In this document: positions 1 to 8,272 of the stretch, piece after piece
Numbering within the stretch: the stretch's first letter is position 1
Layout of the letters: every line of letters starts with the position of its first letter
DNA from: Acetobacteraceae bacterium
GTDB lineage: Bacteria; Pseudomonadota; Alphaproteobacteria; Acetobacterales; Acetobacteraceae
Direction: 5' to 3'
DNA length: 33,277 bases
Assembly (NCBI GenBank): GCA_019750465.1
Contig: JAIEOP010000039.1
Span: 1 to 33,277 of the forward strand
Notes under the pieces: model-generated
What the model saw: only the letters and a program-made list of their open reading frames with translations
What the model was told of the DNA's origin: nothing
The model's database searches: none
Made by a program: the position numbers and the translations under genes

Positions 1-165
1 GGCATGCGGGCGCCCGCCGGGCTGGGTCCAGCCGCGGCCCGCCACGCGCCCGTCGGCGCCGACGACGACGCAGCCCACCGCCGGGTTCGGCCAGGTGTTG
101 CCCAGGCCGCGCGTGGCGAGCGCCAGGGCGGCCTGCATGTGGGCGGTGTCGTCGTCGCTGGGCAT
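1..165 (-). CDS. ribD: RibD deaminase domain, N-terminal fragment (cut by window edge)
   Basis: Only the first 55 residues are visible, starting at the ATG read from 165 and running off the left edge. They contain TWPNPAVGCVVV near residues 24-35 and end in GRGWTQPGGRPHA, which is the start of the cytidine-deaminase-like domain of RibD. RibD deaminates and then reduces the pyrimidine intermediate in riboflavin synthesis. The fragment ends exactly at the His-Ala that precedes the catalytic Glu of the zinc-binding HAE motif, so catalytic completeness cannot be judged. The gene lies 49 bp downstream of parE on the same strand and belongs to the leftward set that begins with rpiB-glyA-nrdR. The identification is firm from the motif run; the reductase half is outside the window. 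Confidence 0.88.
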   Translation of the reverse strand, partial: MPSDDDTAHMQAALALATRGLGNTWPNPAVGCVVVGADGRVAGRGWTQPGGRPHA

Positions 166-214
166 CGGACCGTGAAGGCGTCCGGCCTCCGCAGGCTGCG
201 GGGCTGCGGGCGCA

Positions 215-565
215 TCAGCCACCCATATCCTCCAGGTGGCTTGCCGGGTCCATTGCCTCGTGCAGCACGCGGAGGATCACCAGGCGGGGCTCGGACATCT
301 CCATGCGATGGAACGGCAGATGGGCCGCAGCACCCTGGCGACGGCCTGCAAGGTGCAGGTGGAAGGAGCGTACGCCTGGCCCGAGTTCGGAGCGGTCGCG
401 GGACGCGGGTCGCAGCGGCTGTTCGGCAGCCATGTCGATGGCGCGCAGGATCAGCTTCGCGTCGTCCTGCTGCTGCCATGCGCCAAACCGGCGGAGCGTG
501 TGGCGCAGCACGCCGGCGACATCCGACTCGGCGGCCGGGGTGAGCCGGCAGGCCCGCGGTGTCAC
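215..565 (-). CDS. parE: ParE-family toxin of a type II toxin-antitoxin pair
   Basis: This 116-residue protein begins with the RLTPAAESDVAGVLRHT pattern and ends with VILRVLHEAMDPASHL, which are the two hallmark ends of the RelE/ParE toxin fold. ParE toxins of this family usually poison DNA gyrase. The start overlaps the stop of the upstream antitoxin by four bases (562-565), which gives the usual antitoxin-first, coupled arrangement. The protein is somewhat longer than typical ParE (about 95-105 residues), and the middle, around residues 70-90, departs from the usual GRHVIFYR-like strand. The toxin may therefore be divergent or attenuated. The family call is confident; activity is inferred. 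Confidence 0.82.
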   Translation of the reverse strand: MTPRACRLTPAAESDVAGVLRHTLRRFGAWQQQDDAKLILRAIDMAAEQPLRPASRDRSELGPGVRSFHLHLAGRRQGAAAHLPFHRMEMSEPRLVILRVLHEAMDPASHLEDMGG

Positions 566-819
566 CCTTCCCGCCGCACCGCGTCCGCGATCTCCTCGAT
601 CGAGCGGGACGAGAAGTCACCGCGATCGGCCTGCTCAACCCCGAGCATCACCTCGCGCCGCAGGACCGCAAGGCGTTCCGCGCGCAGTTCGCGCTCGCGG
701 CGCAGGAGCCGCAGCGCGGCGCCGACAACCTCGCTGGCGGCGCTGAAATCGCCGAAACCGACCTCGCGCTCGACGAAGGCTGCGAGTTCGGGGGTGAGGC
801 TGACGTCCATGGTCGGCAT
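562..819 (-). CDS. parD: ParD-family antitoxin
   Basis: This 85-residue protein starts MDVSLTPELAAFVEREV after a short MPT, then has the SEVVGAALRLL helix. This is the ribbon-helix-helix DNA-binding half of ParD/CopG-type antitoxins (about residues 5-50). The charged C-terminal tail (about 50-85) would wrap the toxin. Antitoxins of this group neutralise ParE and repress their own operon. Either the ATG at 819 or the Met at codon 4 could be the start. No Shine-Dalgarno sequence is visible, and a promoter-like pair lies so close upstream that the mRNA may be leaderless, which favours the first ATG. Confidence 0.85.
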   Translation of the reverse strand: MPTMDVSLTPELAAFVEREVGFGDFSAASEVVGAALRLLRRERELRAERLAVLRREVMLGVEQADRGDFSSRSIEEIADAVRREG

Positions 820-825
820 GGCGAC

Positions 826-855
826 AGGATAGCGAATTCAGGCGAGATTTGCCAA
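826..855 (-). promoter_or_regulatory. Putative parDE promoter giving a leaderless transcript
   Basis: On the minus strand a TTGGCA element (850-855) and a TATCCT element (826-831) are separated by 18 bases. The -10 element ends 7 bases before the A of the parD ATG, so transcription would begin at or next to the start codon. No ribosome-binding site fits between them. This is read by eye only. Confidence 0.42.
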
Positions 856-863
856 GGAGCTCG

Positions 864-1889
864 CTACCCCGGCCACACCCCCGGCACCCGCGTCGCCAGC
901 CACCGCGCGATCGCCGCATTCACCGCCACCGGCTGCTCCTGCGCCATCCAGTGGCCGGAGTTCACCACCACCTCCGTCAGGTCGGCGCAGTCGCGGCGCA
1001 TCGGCTCGGCGAGCCGGCTGTCCATCGTCTCGCAGGTGGCGTCATGGGCGCCGTGCAGGAACAGCGCCGGCATCGCCAGCCGGCCGGCCTCCGGCGCGCG
1101 GGCGGCGAGGGCAGCGTTGGCCTCGTGGTTCATGTACCAGCTGTCGGGGCCGAAGAAGCCGTTGCGGGTCAGCGCGGCGACGTAGTGGGAGAGATCGGCC
1201 TCGGTCAGCACGGCAGGGTCGCGCGGCAGGTCCGGCGCGCGGTCGGCGCCGCCGAACCAGCCGCCGTCGCGCCGGATCGTGGCGGTGCGGGAGGGCTTGC
1301 CCCGGCTCTCCGGCCGCGCCGCGCGGAACAGGCAGCGCACCGAGGCCGAGACATCCGCCTCGAACACCGCCACGGCGCGGGCGAAATTCTCCAGGTAGAA
1401 ATGCTGGTAGTCCCATTGCCCGACGGGGAACTCGGCCTCCGGATAGGTGCGGCGGTCGATCAGCGGCATCAGGCTGGGCAGCGCGAAGCCGGCGGCCAGG
1501 TAGGGCACGCAGAGGCTCGCCACGCCCTGGCAGCGCCCGGCATGGTGCGCCGCGATGTTCCACACCACCGGGCTGCCCCAGTCATGCCCGACCCAGACCG
1601 CGCGCTCCCGCCCCAGCGCCGCCAGCAGCTCCAGCATGTCGGCGACGATCGCCTCCTGCGCGTAGTCGGCGTGGCGCGGATGCACGCTGGAGCGGCCATA
1701 GCCACGCATGTCCGGCGCCACGCAGCGGAAGCCGAGCGCGGCGAAGGCGGGAAGCTGGTTGCGCCAGGAGATGGCGAGCTCCGGCCAGCCATGCACGAAG
1801 ACGATCAGCGGCCCGTCCTCCGGCCCCGCGGCGAGGTAGTGCGTGGTGTGGCGCGGCGTGCGCACCGTGCCTTCGAACAGCGCTGTCAT
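864..1889 (-). CDS. Alpha/beta hydrolase, epoxide-hydrolase-like
   Basis: This 341-residue alpha/beta hydrolase contains the oxyanion motif HGWPE (about 33-37). Its nucleophile elbow is GHDWGS, with Asp103 in the nucleophile position, as in epoxide hydrolases and haloalkane dehalogenases rather than Ser esterases. The acid residue is plausibly Asp283 (LHGAHD) and the general base His313 (NSGHW). These features fit a soluble epoxide hydrolase that opens an epoxide through a covalent Asp ester; the natural substrate is unknown. A good Shine-Dalgarno run (GGGAGGAG) precedes the ATG. The start overlaps the stop of the upstream metallopeptidase gene by four bases, so the two are co-translated. Confidence 0.85.
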   Translation of the reverse strand: MTALFEGTVRTPRHTTHYLAAGPEDGPLIVFVHGWPELAISWRNQLPAFAALGFRCVAPDMRGYGRSSVHPRHADYAQEAIVADMLELLAALGRERAVWVGHDWGSPVVWNIAAHHAGRCQGVASLCVPYLAAGFALPSLMPLIDRRTYPEAEFPVGQWDYQHFYLENFARAVAVFEADVSASVRCLFRAARPESRGKPSRTATIRRDGGWFGGADRAPDLPRDPAVLTEADLSHYVAALTRNGFFGPDSWYMNHEANAALAARAPEAGRLAMPALFLHGAHDATCETMDSRLAEPMRRDCADLTEVVVNSGHWMAQEQPVAVNAAIARWLATRVPGVWPG

Positions 1890-2632
1890 GGCGGGGCTCC
1901 TCCCAGGGGCCGGCAGGGGGCGGGCAGCGTGGCGCCTCGCGCCGCCCGGCGTCCAGCCCTACGCAGCATGCGGATCCAGCGCGCCACGTTCACCAGCGAG
2001 ACCAGCGCCCCGGCCAGGTAGGTGAGCGCGGCCGCCCGCAGCACGCGGCGCGCGCGCGGCAGGTCCGCAGGTGCCAGGCAGCCCTGGCCCAGCACCGGCA
2101 GGGCGCGGCGGAAGCTGGCATCCAGCTCCACCGGCAGGGTCACCAGGTGCACCACCACGCCGAGCGCCATGACGCCGAGGCCGAGCACGAGCTGCCCCGC
2201 CAGCAGCCCCGGCGAGCGCACCAGGATCGCCACCAGCGGCGTGGCGAAGAGCACGATGCCGGCGATGCGGTTGCTGTGCACGAGCCAGCGGGCCAGCACG
2301 CCGCGCAGGCGGAACAGCCGCATGCCGTCGCGGTGCTGCACGGCGTGCGCCACCTCATGCGCCGCGACGGCGAGCGCGGTGACGGAGCGCCCCTCCAGAT
2401 GCGCGGGCGAGAGGCGCACCGCCAGCGCCTCGGGGTCGTAGTGGTCGCCCGCATCGCTGCGCTCGACCGTGACGTGATCGAGGCCCGCCGCATCCAGCAG
2501 GTGCCGCGCCAGCGCGCCGCCGGTGCCCCCGATGTCGGCGCGCTCGCGCCCATGCGCCGCCATCACCGCGCGCACGTAGAGCATCGGCCCGAACAGCAGC
2601 AGGAGCAGCAGGGCGGCGCCGGGGATGATCAC
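1886..2632 (-). CDS. Membrane zinc metallopeptidase of the YugP (Zn_peptidase_2) type
   Basis: This 248-residue membrane protein has an N-terminal hydrophobic helix (about 3-20). The zinc-binding HEVAH motif is at 92-96, followed by further membrane segments (about 122-165), and VELDAS (Glu169) could supply the third zinc ligand. This architecture matches the bacterial YugP-type neutral zinc metallopeptidases, whose substrates are largely unknown. The start is a GTG at 2632, nine bases after the nrdR stop, and the stop overlaps the next gene's ATG. The C-terminal tail is basic and Arg-rich. Family assignment is good; function is unassigned. Confidence 0.78.
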   Translation of the reverse strand: MIIPGAALLLLLLFGPMLYVRAVMAAHGRERADIGGTGGALARHLLDAAGLDHVTVERSDAGDHYDPEALAVRLSPAHLEGRSVTALAVAAHEVAHAVQHRDGMRLFRLRGVLARWLVHSNRIAGIVLFATPLVAILVRSPGLLAGQLVLGLGVMALGVVVHLVTLPVELDASFRRALPVLGQGCLAPADLPRARRVLRAAALTYLAGALVSLVNVARWIRMLRRAGRRAARGATLPAPCRPLGGAPP

Positions 2633-2641
2633 GGCCGGCCG

Positions 2642-3097
2642 TCAGCCCGCCGACTTCAGCGACCCCAGGAAGGCGCCGAAATCCTTCGCCTCGTTGAAGT
2701 TCCGGTAGACGCTGGCGAAGCGCACATAGGCCACCTCGTCCACGTCCTTCAGCGTGTCCATGACGATCTCGCCGATCTGGCGGGAGGTCACCTCGCTCTC
2801 CGCCTCGGTCTCCAGGCGGCGCTGGATGCCGTTGACGATGCGCTCGATCTGGTCCTCCTCGACGGGGCGCTTGCGCAGCGCCACGCGGACGGAGCGGGCG
2901 AGCTTGTCGCGGTCGAAGGGCACGCGGCGGCCATCGGTCTTCAGCACGGTCAGCTCGCGCAGCTGCACCCGCTCGAAGGTGGTGAAGCGGGCATTGCAGG
3001 CCGGGCAGGAGCGGCGGCGGCGGATCGCCGCGCCGTCCTCGGCCGGGCGGCTGTCCTTCACCTGGGTGTCCTCGCTGCCGCAGAACGGGCACCGCAT
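2642..3097 (-). CDS. nrdR: Transcriptional repressor NrdR
   Basis: This 151-residue protein has the usual full length of NrdR. It starts [18 protein letters not shown], with a zinc ribbon formed by Cys3, Cys6, Cys31 and Cys34. An ATP-cone follows (about 49-139), including [16 protein letters not shown]. NrdR senses nucleotide state through the ATP-cone and represses ribonucleotide reductase operons. A GGGGAGGGGG ribosome-binding site precedes the ATG. It lies 34 bp after glyA on the same strand, a common alphaproteobacterial order. Confidence 0.97.
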   Translation of the reverse strand: MRCPFCGSEDTQVKDSRPAEDGAAIRRRRSCPACNARFTTFERVQLRELTVLKTDGRRVPFDRDKLARSVRVALRKRPVEEDQIERIVNGIQRRLETEAESEVTSRQIGEIVMDTLKDVDEVAYVRFASVYRNFNEAKDFGAFLGSLKSAG

Positions 3098-3131
3098 GGC
3101 GTGATCCCCCTCCCCGCGGCCCTGGCGAGGC

Positions 3132-4432
<1,301 letters not shown>

Positions 4433-4436
<4 letters not shown>

Positions 4437-4906
4437 GAGTCGGTCGATCCATGCGGTCCGGGCGGCGAGAGCTTGGCCACGCGCGCCGCGTGCCGGCCGC
4501 CGTCGAAGGGGGTGGCGAGGAAGGTGCGCAGGGCGTCCAGCGCCACCTCCGGCCCGATCAGCCGGGCGCCGAAGGCGGCGATGTTGGCGTCGTTATGGGC
4601 GCGGGCGAGCCGCGCCTCGGCGCTGCCGTGCAGCACGGCGGCGCGAATGCCGCGGTGCCGGTTGGCGGCGATCGCCATGCCGATGCCCGTCCCGCAGACC
4701 AGCACGCCGAAGCGCGCCCGCCCGCCGATCACGGCCGTGGCGACGAGATGGGCGAAATCCGGGTAGTCCACGCTGGCCGCCTCGTTCGTGCCGAAATCCA
4801 GCACCGGGTGCCCCGCGCCCTCAAGCGCCTCGGCGATGGCGCGCTTCAGCGGCAGCCCGGCATGGTCGCCGCCGAGGGCGATGGAGGGGATGGGGGAGGA
4901 CGCCAT
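4433..4906 (-). CDS. rpiB: Ribose 5-phosphate isomerase B
   Basis: The protein carries ALGGDHAG near the N-terminus, then [17 protein letters not shown] with the catalytic Cys, and [15 protein letters not shown]. These are the hallmarks of the RpiB/LacAB family, which interconverts ribose 5-phosphate and ribulose 5-phosphate. I prefer the ATG at 4906, giving 157 residues, because an AGGT run lies just upstream. A GTG at 4915 would add three residues (MPA). The stop overlaps glyA. It heads the leftward cluster, and a weak -10-like TATACT sits upstream on this strand near 5025-5030. Confidence 0.95.
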
Positions 4907-5146
4907 GGCGGGCACCTACCACGTCCTGTGTCCGACCGGAACGCCGGACCCCAGCCTTGGATGCGCGGGGGAGGCATGCGGCGGCGCGGCGGGGCCGACG
5001 CTGACCCGGGCCGGGCGGTGAAACAGTATAACCAAATTCCGCCCGCACGCACGGCGAGGTTGCGGCGGCGCGTCGCACCCTTCCACCATCGCGGGTGACG
5101 GCCCCCTGTTCCGGGCGGGCGACGTCGAGCCTCGGGAGGAACGATC

Positions 5147-6145
5147 ATGAACGGAATGCCTCGCCGCCATGTCTTCGGCGCGGTCTGCGGCGGCTGTCTC
5201 GCCGTGCAACAGGGGATGCGCGCGACGCAGGTGCAGGCGCAGGGCACGGCGGCGACCGCCGCCGCGGCGCCAGGGCCGGTGCGCCCGTCGCGCTGGGGGC
5301 CGAACGACCAGATCGGCAACGCCAACCTGCTGACGCCGCAGAAGGTGCAGGAGGCGGCCAAGCTGGTCACGCAGGGCAAGACCTATCCGCTGGGCATCAC
5401 GGTGGACCGCAGCACCCCGGCCTACCCGCCGCGCAGCATCGCGGTGACGGTGTTCATGCCGGGGCAGGAGGGCGGGCAGACCTTCGGATCCAACAAGGTC
5501 TCCTACGTGGACGACATGATCAACGGCTGGCTCGGCGTCGGCACGCAGCTCGACAGCTTCGCCCATCTCGGCACCGACTACACCTTCTACAACGGCAACC
5601 GCGCGCAGGACTTCGTGCGCACCACCGGCGTGACCAAGCTCGGCATCGAGCAGATCCCGCCGCTGGTCACGCGTGGGGTCGTCGTGAACCTGGCGCGCTT
5701 CAAGAACAAGGAGCGGCTGGACGGCGGCGAGCTGGTGACGGCCGACGAGCTGCGCCAGGCGATGCAGCAGCAGAATGTCCGCGTCACCCCGGGCGATATC
5801 GTGGTGCTGCACACCGGCTGGCTGTCCATGCTGGCGCAGGACCCGGCGAAGTTCGGCGCGGAGGAGCCGGGCATCGACGGCGCGGGGGCGGAGTATCTGG
5901 CCTCGCTGCAGCCGGTCGCGGTCGGCGCCGATACCTGGGGCGTCGAGAGCGTGCCGTTCAAGGACCCGAACGTGCTCTGGCAGGGCCACCAGGTGCTGCT
6001 GGCGCAGAACGGCATCTACATCATCGAGACCCTCGACACCGCCGGCCTGGTGCGGGACGGGGTGACGGAGTTCATGTTCGTGCTCGGCCAGCCGCGCTAC
6101 AAGGGCGCGGTGCAGGCGATCATCAACCCGGTGGCGATCCGGTAG
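5147..6145 (+). CDS. Exported cyclase-family (kynurenine-formamidase-like) hydrolase
   Basis: This 332-residue protein has an N-terminal export-like segment (RR at 6-7, then a short hydrophobic run to about 30). A cyclase-family fold (PF04199 type) follows from about 48 onward, with WGPNDQIGNANLL, GDIVVLHTGW and a C-terminal EFMFVLGQPRYKG block. Members hydrolyse amides or lactones with a metal site. The usual HxGTHxDxxxH metal motif reads GVGTQLDSFAH (about 130-140): the first two His are Gly and Gln, while the Asp and final His are kept. Such variants may form a separate subgroup. A strong GGGAGGA precedes the ATG. Its substrate cannot be told from sequence. Confidence 0.8.
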   Translation: MNGMPRRHVFGAVCGGCLAVQQGMRATQVQAQGTAATAAAAPGPVRPSRWGPNDQIGNANLLTPQKVQEAAKLVTQGKTYPLGITVDRSTPAYPPRSIAVTVFMPGQEGGQTFGSNKVSYVDDMINGWLGVGTQLDSFAHLGTDYTFYNGNRAQDFVRTTGVTKLGIEQIPPLVTRGVVVNLARFKNKERLDGGELVTADELRQAMQQQNVRVTPGDIVVLHTGWLSMLAQDPAKFGAEEPGIDGAGAEYLASLQPVAVGADTWGVESVPFKDPNVLWQGHQVLLAQNGIYIIETLDTAGLVRDGVTEFMFVLGQPRYKGAVQAIINPVAIR

Positions 6146-6157
6146 CCGCGGCGCGGT

Positions 6158-6538
6158 TCACGGCGCGACGATGGGGCTCCCCCCGTCGTCGCGCAGGTCG
6201 AGCGGCGGCAGGTCGGCGCCGTCGCGGAGCCCGGCCGGGGGAATCCGACGCCGATCTCCGGCAGGGCAAGGGTGTCGGCCTCGAACAGCAGGCATCGGCG
6301 GCGATCGGCCGTCCTCGCCGTCGCGGGCGTGCGCCCCGGCGGCGACGCTGTCCTGGCGCGGCATGACGCAGCGGCGGACGGACGGGGCGGACCGGTACGC
6401 GCGGGCCTTGTCGCCGCGGTCGGTCCGCTCGGTGCCGGGGCCGAGGATCCCGAAGGCCAGGATGGGATCCTCCCCGCGGTCTGGCCGCGCCGGCCGGCCG
6501 AGCATGTGACCATGCCCGCACGGCGCCCCGGACCACAC
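6158..6538 (-). pseudogene. Remnant of a Uma2-family nuclease gene, frameshifted and N-terminally truncated
   Basis: One minus-strand frame reads DPILAFGILGPGTERTDRGD followed by KARAYRSAPSVRR and HARDGEDG. A second frame (about 6237-6294) continues LFEADTLALPEIGVGF. The first frame then resumes with DGADLPPLDL before its stop at 6158. Together these match the consecutive blocks of the Uma2/DUF820 PD-(D/E)XK nuclease family (a VxVEVLSPGTERxDRGxK-like block, then xLALPEIG, then the DLPP tail). The usual EVLSP is degraded to GILGP, about 80-100 N-terminal residues have no counterpart, and two frame changes are needed. This fills most of the 490-bp gap between the cyclase and DUF302 genes. Confidence 0.7.
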
Positions 6539-6636
6539 CTGCAGGATCGCCGGCGTCATCGCCGTCAGCGCCCGCGCAGCTGCCGCGCAAGCGCCCCCGA
6601 GGCTTTGTCGCCGGGGGCGCCTCGCCGCCCGCTCGC

Positions 6637-7137
6637 CTATTCCGCCGCCTTCCGCGCGAAGGTCGCGAGCATGCCCTCCGTCGCCCGCCGCGCCTCCGGC
6701 GGCACCGCCACGCCATGCCGGGCGAAGACCCGCTCCGCCACGTCCTCTCCGGTGCTGCGGGTGAGGAAGACCCGGCCCTGGTCGTCCTCCCACACCAGCA
6801 CGCGCATCGGCAGATCGAGGGCGAGCGTCGGGTTGGCGGCCATGGCCGCGGTGCCGGCACGCGGGTTGCCGAACAGCACCACCGTGCGCGGCCGCAACTG
6901 CTGCCCGGCCGCCTGCGCGGCCGCGGCATGGTCCACCTCGGTGAAGACCACCCACCCCGCCTCGCGCACCGCCGCGGCGAAGCGATCAAGCGTCGGGCGG
7001 ACCGCGTGGGCGCTCGGCACCGTGACCAGGCCGCCCTGCTGCGCCCAGGCCGGCGCCGACACCAGCAACAGCATCGCCGCGAGGAAGCCGCGGAGCCCGC
7101 GTCGCCGCACGGGCACGGCCTGGTCGCTGTCGGGCAT
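6637..7137 (-). CDS. Secreted DUF302-domain protein
   Basis: This 166-residue protein has an Arg-rich N-terminus followed by a hydrophobic core and APAWAQQ, a probable signal peptide ending near residue 33. The mature part shows the DUF302 pattern: a lone TLDRFAAAVREAGWVVF helix-strand, then VVLFGNPRAGT and the LDLPMRVLVWEDDQG strand block. DUF302 domains occur in small periplasmic or cytoplasmic proteins of unknown function, some near copper or sulphur genes; nothing nearby suggests such a role. AGGAG lies about 10 bases upstream of the ATG. It is divergent from the opine-dehydrogenase-like gene. Confidence 0.85.
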   Translation of the reverse strand: MPDSDQAVPVRRRGLRGFLAAMLLLVSAPAWAQQGGLVTVPSAHAVRPTLDRFAAAVREAGWVVFTEVDHAAAAQAAGQQLRPRTVVLFGNPRAGTAAMAANPTLALDLPMRVLVWEDDQGRVFLTRSTGEDVAERVFARHGVAVPPEARRATEGMLATFARKAAE

Positions 7138-7252
7138 GGGTGCTGGCTCCTGTGATGCCGCGAACGCAGGGACGGCAATCGGCCTTCGCCGGACAGGCCG
7201 TCCTGGTTACGCATGGCTTGCCGGCCGCGCCGTCTCCTGGAAGGGTGGTCCG

Positions 7253-8272
7253 ATGATCGTTGCGGTCCTCGGCAATTCCCCGCTCAACATCGGTGCCGCC
7301 TGCGCGGCCGAGCTGGCGCGTGCCGGCCATGCCGTGCGCGTGGCCCTCTCCGCCCTGCCGCCGCAGCTGGAGGTCGCCGGCCACGGCGCGGTGACGCTGC
7401 GGCCGATGCCGGCGGAGGCGGCCATCGCCGGCGCCGACCTCGTGGTGGTGGACATTCCCCCGGCCGACCTGCTGCCCGTGCTGGCGCCATATCTCGGCGG
7501 CCTCGCCCGGGCGGGGGCGGTGCATGTGAACAGCCATGGCTACTGGCCGGCGCTGCGGCTGGCCACCGCGATGCGGCGCGCCGGCCTCGACGGGTTCTGC
7601 ATCACCGATGCGGGCGCGCCCACCCATGCCGCCGGCCTCGATGGCGCGCGGCTGACCCCGCATGCCCGGCGAACGGGCCTGCGCATCGCCGCCGCGCCGA
7701 TGCACCGGCTGGAGGCCGCGCTGCCGCTGCTGCGCGCGCTGGTGCCGGATGCCACGCCGGCGGCCGGGCCGCTCGCCACGGGGTTGGAGGGGATCAACCT
7801 GGTGGTCCACCCGGCCCTTGCCCTGGTGAACCTCGGCTGGTTCGACCGCGCGGCGGCGGCGGGCGAGCGGGTGCGCTTCTACGGTGAGGGCAACACGGCA
7901 TCGGCTGCCGCCCTCGCCACCGCCCTCGATGCCGAGCGCGCCGCCATCTGCGCCGCCTGGGGCCTGCCGCACCGCAGCCTGCCGGCGATGCTGGCCGCGC
8001 TCTACGGCGCGACCGGGGAGGATGCGCTCTCCGCCGTGGCGACCTGCCCCTTCTACCGCGGGCTGGCGCCGCAGGACCCGCTGCTGTGGCGCCGCTGGCT
8101 CGCCACCGACGTGCCCTACGGCCTCAAGCCCGCGGCGGCGCTGGCGGCGGCACGCGGCGTTCCGGCGCCGCTGCATGCCGGGCTGGCGGCGGTGTTCGAC
8201 GCGGTGCTCGGCGGCACCGGCGCGCCGCTCACGCTGGAGGGGCTTGGCATCGCCGACGGAGCCCCGGCGTGA
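7253..8272 (+). CDS. NAD(P)-dependent opine (octopine/nopaline) dehydrogenase-like protein
   Basis: This 339-residue protein begins MIVAVLGNSPLNIGAACA, a Rossmann nucleotide-binding start. Near 180-190 it has LEGINLVVHPALALVNLG, resembling the N...HP...LLN.G core of the octopine/nopaline dehydrogenase domain (PF02317 type), where the His is catalytic. Such enzymes reductively condense an amino acid with an alpha-keto acid, or oxidise the product. GGAAGGGTGG precedes the ATG, which favours this start over longer readings. Its TGA overlaps the GTG of the following Bug receptor. The coupling suggests one pathway for uptake and oxidation of an opine-like or related acid, but the substrate is unproven. 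Confidence 0.72.
   Translation: MIVAVLGNSPLNIGAACAAELARAGHAVRVALSALPPQLEVAGHGAVTLRPMPAEAAIAGADLVVVDIPPADLLPVLAPYLGGLARAGAVHVNSHGYWPALRLATAMRRAGLDGFCITDAGAPTHAAGLDGARLTPHARRTGLRIAAAPMHRLEAALPLLRALVPDATPAAGPLATGLEGINLVVHPALALVNLGWFDRAAAAGERVRFYGEGNTASAAALATALDAERAAICAAWGLPHRSLPAMLAALYGATGEDALSAVATCPFYRGLAPQDPLLWRRWLATDVPYGLKPAAALAAARGVPAPLHAGLAAVFDAVLGGTGAPLTLEGLGIADGAPA

Noticed and set aside
849-2021. Long open frame on the plus strand antisense to the hydrolase gene, and similar long frames elsewhere
   Set aside because: High GC content keeps stop codons rare on every frame. These readings are Arg/Ala-rich, lack conserved motifs and ribosome-binding sites, and oppose genes with clear family signatures.
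5025-5053. Promoter for rpiB-glyA-nrdR on the minus strand
   Set aside because: TATACT (5025-5030) is a good -10 match, but no convincing -35 lies at a proper distance, so I do not report it as a feature.
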